From positions 2,914,001 to 2,978,000 of the forward strand of contig NZ_OY762267.1 of the NCBI RefSeq assembly GCF_963665245.1: a stretch of DNA of 64,000 nt, written 5' to 3'. The notes under the pieces were generated by a model that worked only from the letters and a program-made list of their open reading frames with translations, had not been told where the DNA came from and did no database searches. Shown piece by piece: positions 61,817-64,000 of this stretch. The stretch is from an uncultured Paludibaculum sp. Its GTDB lineage: Bacteria; Acidobacteriota; Terriglobia; Bryobacterales; Bryobacteraceae. A program made the position numbers and the translations under genes. Positions within the stretch are counted from its first letter, which is position 1. Each line of letters opens with the position of its first letter.

Positions 61817-62665
61817 ATGCCGATTTTCCACCGCCGTGGCTTCCTCGCCGCTCTGGCCGCGTCCGCCGTCCCGTCCTTCGCCCGCACCCTGAAGACTGTG
61901 GGCGTACAGCTGTATACCCTGCGCACCGTCCTGCCGCAGAAGCCCCTTGAAACCCTGAAAGCGCTGGAAGCGATCGGCTACACGGAGGCCGAGGTCATTG
62001 GCTCTAGCCTCGACGCCATCTGGCCCAGCCTGACGCAAACCAAGCTCAAGCCGGTCAGCGTCCACCTCGACACCGCCCTTTTCACCACGAATCAGGAGAA
62101 GCTCCCGGCCGCTCTTGAGGATGCAGCCAAACGAGGCCTGAAGTTCGCCGTCTGCCCCTACATTGCGCCTAAGGATCGCGGCGGCGTCGATGTCATCAAG
62201 AAACTCGGCGAGACACTGAACAAAGCCGGCGAGACGTGCAGCAAGTCGGGCCTCCTGCTCTGTTACCACAACCACGCCTTCGAATTCGAACCCGCCGCCG
62301 GCGGCACGCTGCTCGACGTGCTGATGCAGACCACCGATCCCAAACACGTCAGCCTCGAACTCGACATCATGTGGTCGAAGGTCGGCGGGCACGACCCGGT
62401 GGAAATCCTCCACAAGTACGGCAAGCGCGTCGCCCTCATGCACCTGAAGAATGTGGCCGCCGGTACCGGGCCGCAGTTCAACGAGAAGGTTCCCAAGGAA
62501 GCTTTCAAGGAAGTCGGTAACGGCTCCATCGACATCCCGGCCGTCCTGAAGGCCGCCGCCGAAGTGGGAGTGAAGCACTATTTCGTCGAGCAGGACCAGA
62601 CGCCCGGCGACCCGCTCGACTCGCTCAAGCAGAGCTACGAGTACATCAGGAAGACCAGTTTCTAG
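61817..62665 (+). CDS. Tat-exported sugar phosphate isomerase/epimerase-like protein
   Basis: This encodes 282 residues. A Tat-like leader (HRRGFLAALAASAVPSFA) precedes a xylose-isomerase-like TIM barrel: VGVQLYTLRTVLPQKP, EAIGYTEAEVIGSS, LCYHNHAFEFE, VSLELDIMWSKVGG, VALMHLKNVAAG and HYFVEQDQTPGDP. His, Glu and Asp of these blocks are the usual divalent-metal ligands. It is a paralogue of 38340-39179. It probably acts on oxidised or keto sugars in the periplasm. A strong hairpin follows its stop. Confidence 0.87.
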   Translation: MPIFHRRGFLAALAASAVPSFARTLKTVGVQLYTLRTVLPQKPLETLKALEAIGYTEAEVIGSSLDAIWPSLTQTKLKPVSVHLDTALFTTNQEKLPAALEDAAKRGLKFAVCPYIAPKDRGGVDVIKKLGETLNKAGETCSKSGLLLCYHNHAFEFEPAAGGTLLDVLMQTTDPKHVSLELDIMWSKVGGHDPVEILHKYGKRVALMHLKNVAAGTGPQFNEKVPKEAFKEVGNGSIDIPAVLKAAAEVGVKHYFVEQDQTPGDPLDSLKQSYEYIRKTSF

Positions 62666-62670
62666 ACGGT

Positions 62671-62701
62671 GAAGGGCTCCCCACCCGGTGAGGAGCCCTT
62701 C
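62671..62701. terminator. Strong bidirectional hairpin terminator
   Basis: GAAGGGCTCC (62671-62680) pairs perfectly with GGAGCCCTTC (62692-62701) across an 11-base loop. It starts six bases after the isomerase stop and ends six bases before the stop of the convergent WXXGXW gene. It is the longest perfect stem I found in an intergenic position. Confidence 0.7.
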
Positions 62702-62707
62702 AATCTG

Positions 62708-63001
62708 TCAGCGCCAGTAGCCGCCGACCCACACATAGCCACCCCGCCTGGGAGCCCAACGTCCAGGCACCCAAGCCGCCCTGCCGCGCGGCGGCACCGC
62801 CCAGTATCCATTCGTCCAGACATAACCCCCGCGGTTCCATGAGTAGAAACCGGGCACCCAGACATGATGGCGTCCGGGCCGCACCACCACGACTTCACGC
62901 GGTGGAGGAGGCGGACCAAAACGCACAAAAACCTCGGCGGCATTCGCTCCGCCGGTGGCCAATGAGAGGGCGAAAACGCCCATCGCGAGAAATCTCTTCA
63001 T
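62708..63001 (-). CDS. Exported YXWXXGXW-repeat protein
   Basis: This encodes 97 residues from the ATG at 63001, with GGGAGGACATC just upstream; longer upstream frames are not protein-like. A signal peptide (RFLAMGVFALSLATGGANA) is followed by repeated aromatic blocks: VWVPGFYSWNRG, YVWTNGYWAVPP, AAWVPGRWAPRRG and YVWVGGYWR. This is the WXXGXW/YXWXXGXW repeat family of small periplasmic or cell-surface proteins of unknown function. Confidence 0.85.
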   Translation of the reverse strand: MKRFLAMGVFALSLATGGANAAEVFVRFGPPPPPREVVVVRPGRHHVWVPGFYSWNRGGYVWTNGYWAVPPRGRAAWVPGRWAPRRGGYVWVGGYWR

Positions 63002-63176
63002 GATGTCCTCCCTTACGTCCACAACGGACTCGCCCTGTCTATTGCATTCCAAGCGCCAAGAGGAGTATGTCGTTGGAAAATAAAGGAGATTGACCAGGAT
63101 CTGGCATCCGGCAGCTGGCCGAAAACCACCAGCCCGCTCAAATTCCAGCACCAGCGCCAACCGCGCCGGCGGCAAA

Positions 63177-64000
63177 TTAATCCGACATCAGGAAAATCAA
63201 CGGCCGGACATCGTCCTCCGGAGTCCACTCCCAGTAACTCAATAGAATCGTGTACACCATCAGGCCGGTCTCCCCTTCGCCAAAGAAGAGATACCGTGAC
63301 GCCTGCTGCATTAGGTTCTCGCGCGTCAGCCCAACGAATATTGAGATAGGATCGATCAGCTCGCTGATGTACGCAATCGTATTCGCCACCGCGATGGCTC
63401 CATACGCGTACGCCACAAAATTCTCGCCTTCGCGTTCGATTTTGAACTCCAGCGGAGCCGCGAACTCGCTCCGATTGTTCGCCAATTGAATATGGACGAA
63501 GAGGAACGGCCCATCCACCTTGTAGTGCCGGATGATCTCGGCCTGCTTCCGCCTGCGCGCCTCCGCCGTCGAATTCCGGATCGGCACCATGTGGACCTTC
63601 TTGTTCACCAGTTCAGACGCCAACCGCGCCGACTCCGAGCTACTGAAGTAGCTCTTTGTCACCCGGAACTCAATCGACCTCGCCGACCTGCTTACCGCGC
63701 TCACGGTCATCAGCAGCACCGTGAAGATGGACCCGATAATCAGCCCGTCCGGCCGTTCCACGCAGTTGTCCACCAGAGTGTAGGCGAACACCAGGGCCAC
63801 AATCCCGGTGTACACCGCCGCCGCGCGCCGCTTCTCCTTCCACAGATCCAAGGTCGCCGCCGAAGCCGCCGACAGAATCAGCACCAGCACGCCCGTCGCG
63901 TACGCCCCGCTCTGCGCCTCGACATCCGCCCGGAACACCAGCGTCACAATCACGTTGATGCCGAACAACACCAGCACCAGCGGCCGCGACAGTGTCATCC
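63177..64000 (-). CDS. Permease C-terminal part, partial (runs off the right edge)
   Basis: The gene reads leftward and enters from the right edge. About 273 residues are visible, with four hydrophobic helices near the N-terminal side ([66 protein letters not shown]). A cytoplasmic region of about 160 residues follows ([32 protein letters not shown]). It resembles the tail of large APC-type amino-acid permeases found in Acidobacteriota. The true start is probably beyond the window; the first visible ATG (63998) falls within a helix. Confidence 0.6.
   Translation of the reverse strand, partial: MTLSRPLVLVLFGINVIVTLVFRADVEAQSGAYATGVLVLILSAASAATLDLWKEKRRAAAVYTGIVALVFAYTLVDNCVERPDGLIIGSIFTVLLMTVSAVSRSARSIEFRVTKSYFSSSESARLASELVNKKVHMVPIRNSTAEARRRKQAEIIRHYKVDGPFLFVHIQLANNRSEFAAPLEFKIEREGENFVAYAYGAIAVANTIAYISELIDPISIFVGLTRENLMQQASRYLFFGEGETGLMVYTILLSYWEWTPEDDVRPLIFLMSD

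Noticed and set aside
1..64000. tRNA or rRNA genes and insertion sequences
   Set aside because: I looked through the intergenic stretches for T-arm sequences, rRNA-like blocks and transposase frames with inverted repeats and found none I could support. Reading by eye cannot exclude a short decayed element.

Overview
The window looks like a chromosomal segment from a GC-rich Acidobacteriota, most like the Bryobacterales/Solibacteraceae. This is inferred from gene content, not a database match. The pointers are an ADOP-type duplicated permease beside MacB-type ATPases, several Tat- or Sec-exported DUF1080 (3-keto-disaccharide hydrolase) proteins, exported sugar isomerase/epimerase proteins, PQQ-type propeller dehydrogenases, a DUF2911 protein and a very large set of c-type cytochromes. 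I see no phage, integron, CRISPR array, rRNA or tRNA.

Layout. 1-5946 (minus strand): an export operon of membrane fusion protein, ATPase, small exported protein, ADOP permease, second ATPase, a vestigial permease tail and an NtrC-type regulator that leaves the window. 6225-9854: a divergent hybrid two-component kinase. 9851-18413: GNAT and LysR genes, a block of small unknown proteins with a CbrC-like member, an acyl-CoA synthetase/acetyltransferase fusion, an orphan PAAR protein and a cupin. 18410-22405 (minus): two tandem PQQ-type sugar dehydrogenases, a heptaheme cytochrome and an FG-GAP protein. 22825-27749: PhzF, a DapA-family lyase coupled to a large membrane protein, and a sulfatase. 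27981-34746: housekeeping genes (IF-3, HNH endonuclease, ComF, Uup-type ABC-F, YceH), an EEP-family phosphodiesterase and a DUF1080 protein. 34874-38326: a kinase-like protein and an ABC-2 exporter. 38340-42019: carbohydrate-related exported proteins. 42382-52397: the multiheme operon described below. 52432-64000: more DUF1080 and PQQ-propeller proteins, a periplasmic redox lipoprotein set (YVTN propeller, cupredoxin-like, diheme peroxidase), a cytochrome/HhH protein, a sugar isomerase, a WXXGXW protein and a permease fragment.

The most striking content is 42382-52397: five tightly packed plus-strand genes, joined at four junctions by overlaps or a 2-base gap. They encode an exported 23-heme cytochrome, an exported cytochrome of about 1595 residues with 64 CxxCH motifs (18 of its units are tandem 73-74-residue triheme repeats), an outer-membrane beta-barrel protein, an exported protein of unknown function, and an inner-membrane protein with two HX13H pairs as in diheme cytochrome b. 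Together they read as a complete path from the quinone pool across the periplasm and outer membrane, that is, a predicted extracellular electron-transfer system. The rest of the window supplies periplasmic oxidation of sugars (PQQ propellers, DUF1080 hydrolases, isomerases) and cytochromes that could feed it, but that link is inference.

Start sites were chosen from ribosome-binding sites, signal peptides and overlaps with neighbours; several differ from the longest possible reading frame, as noted in the entries.
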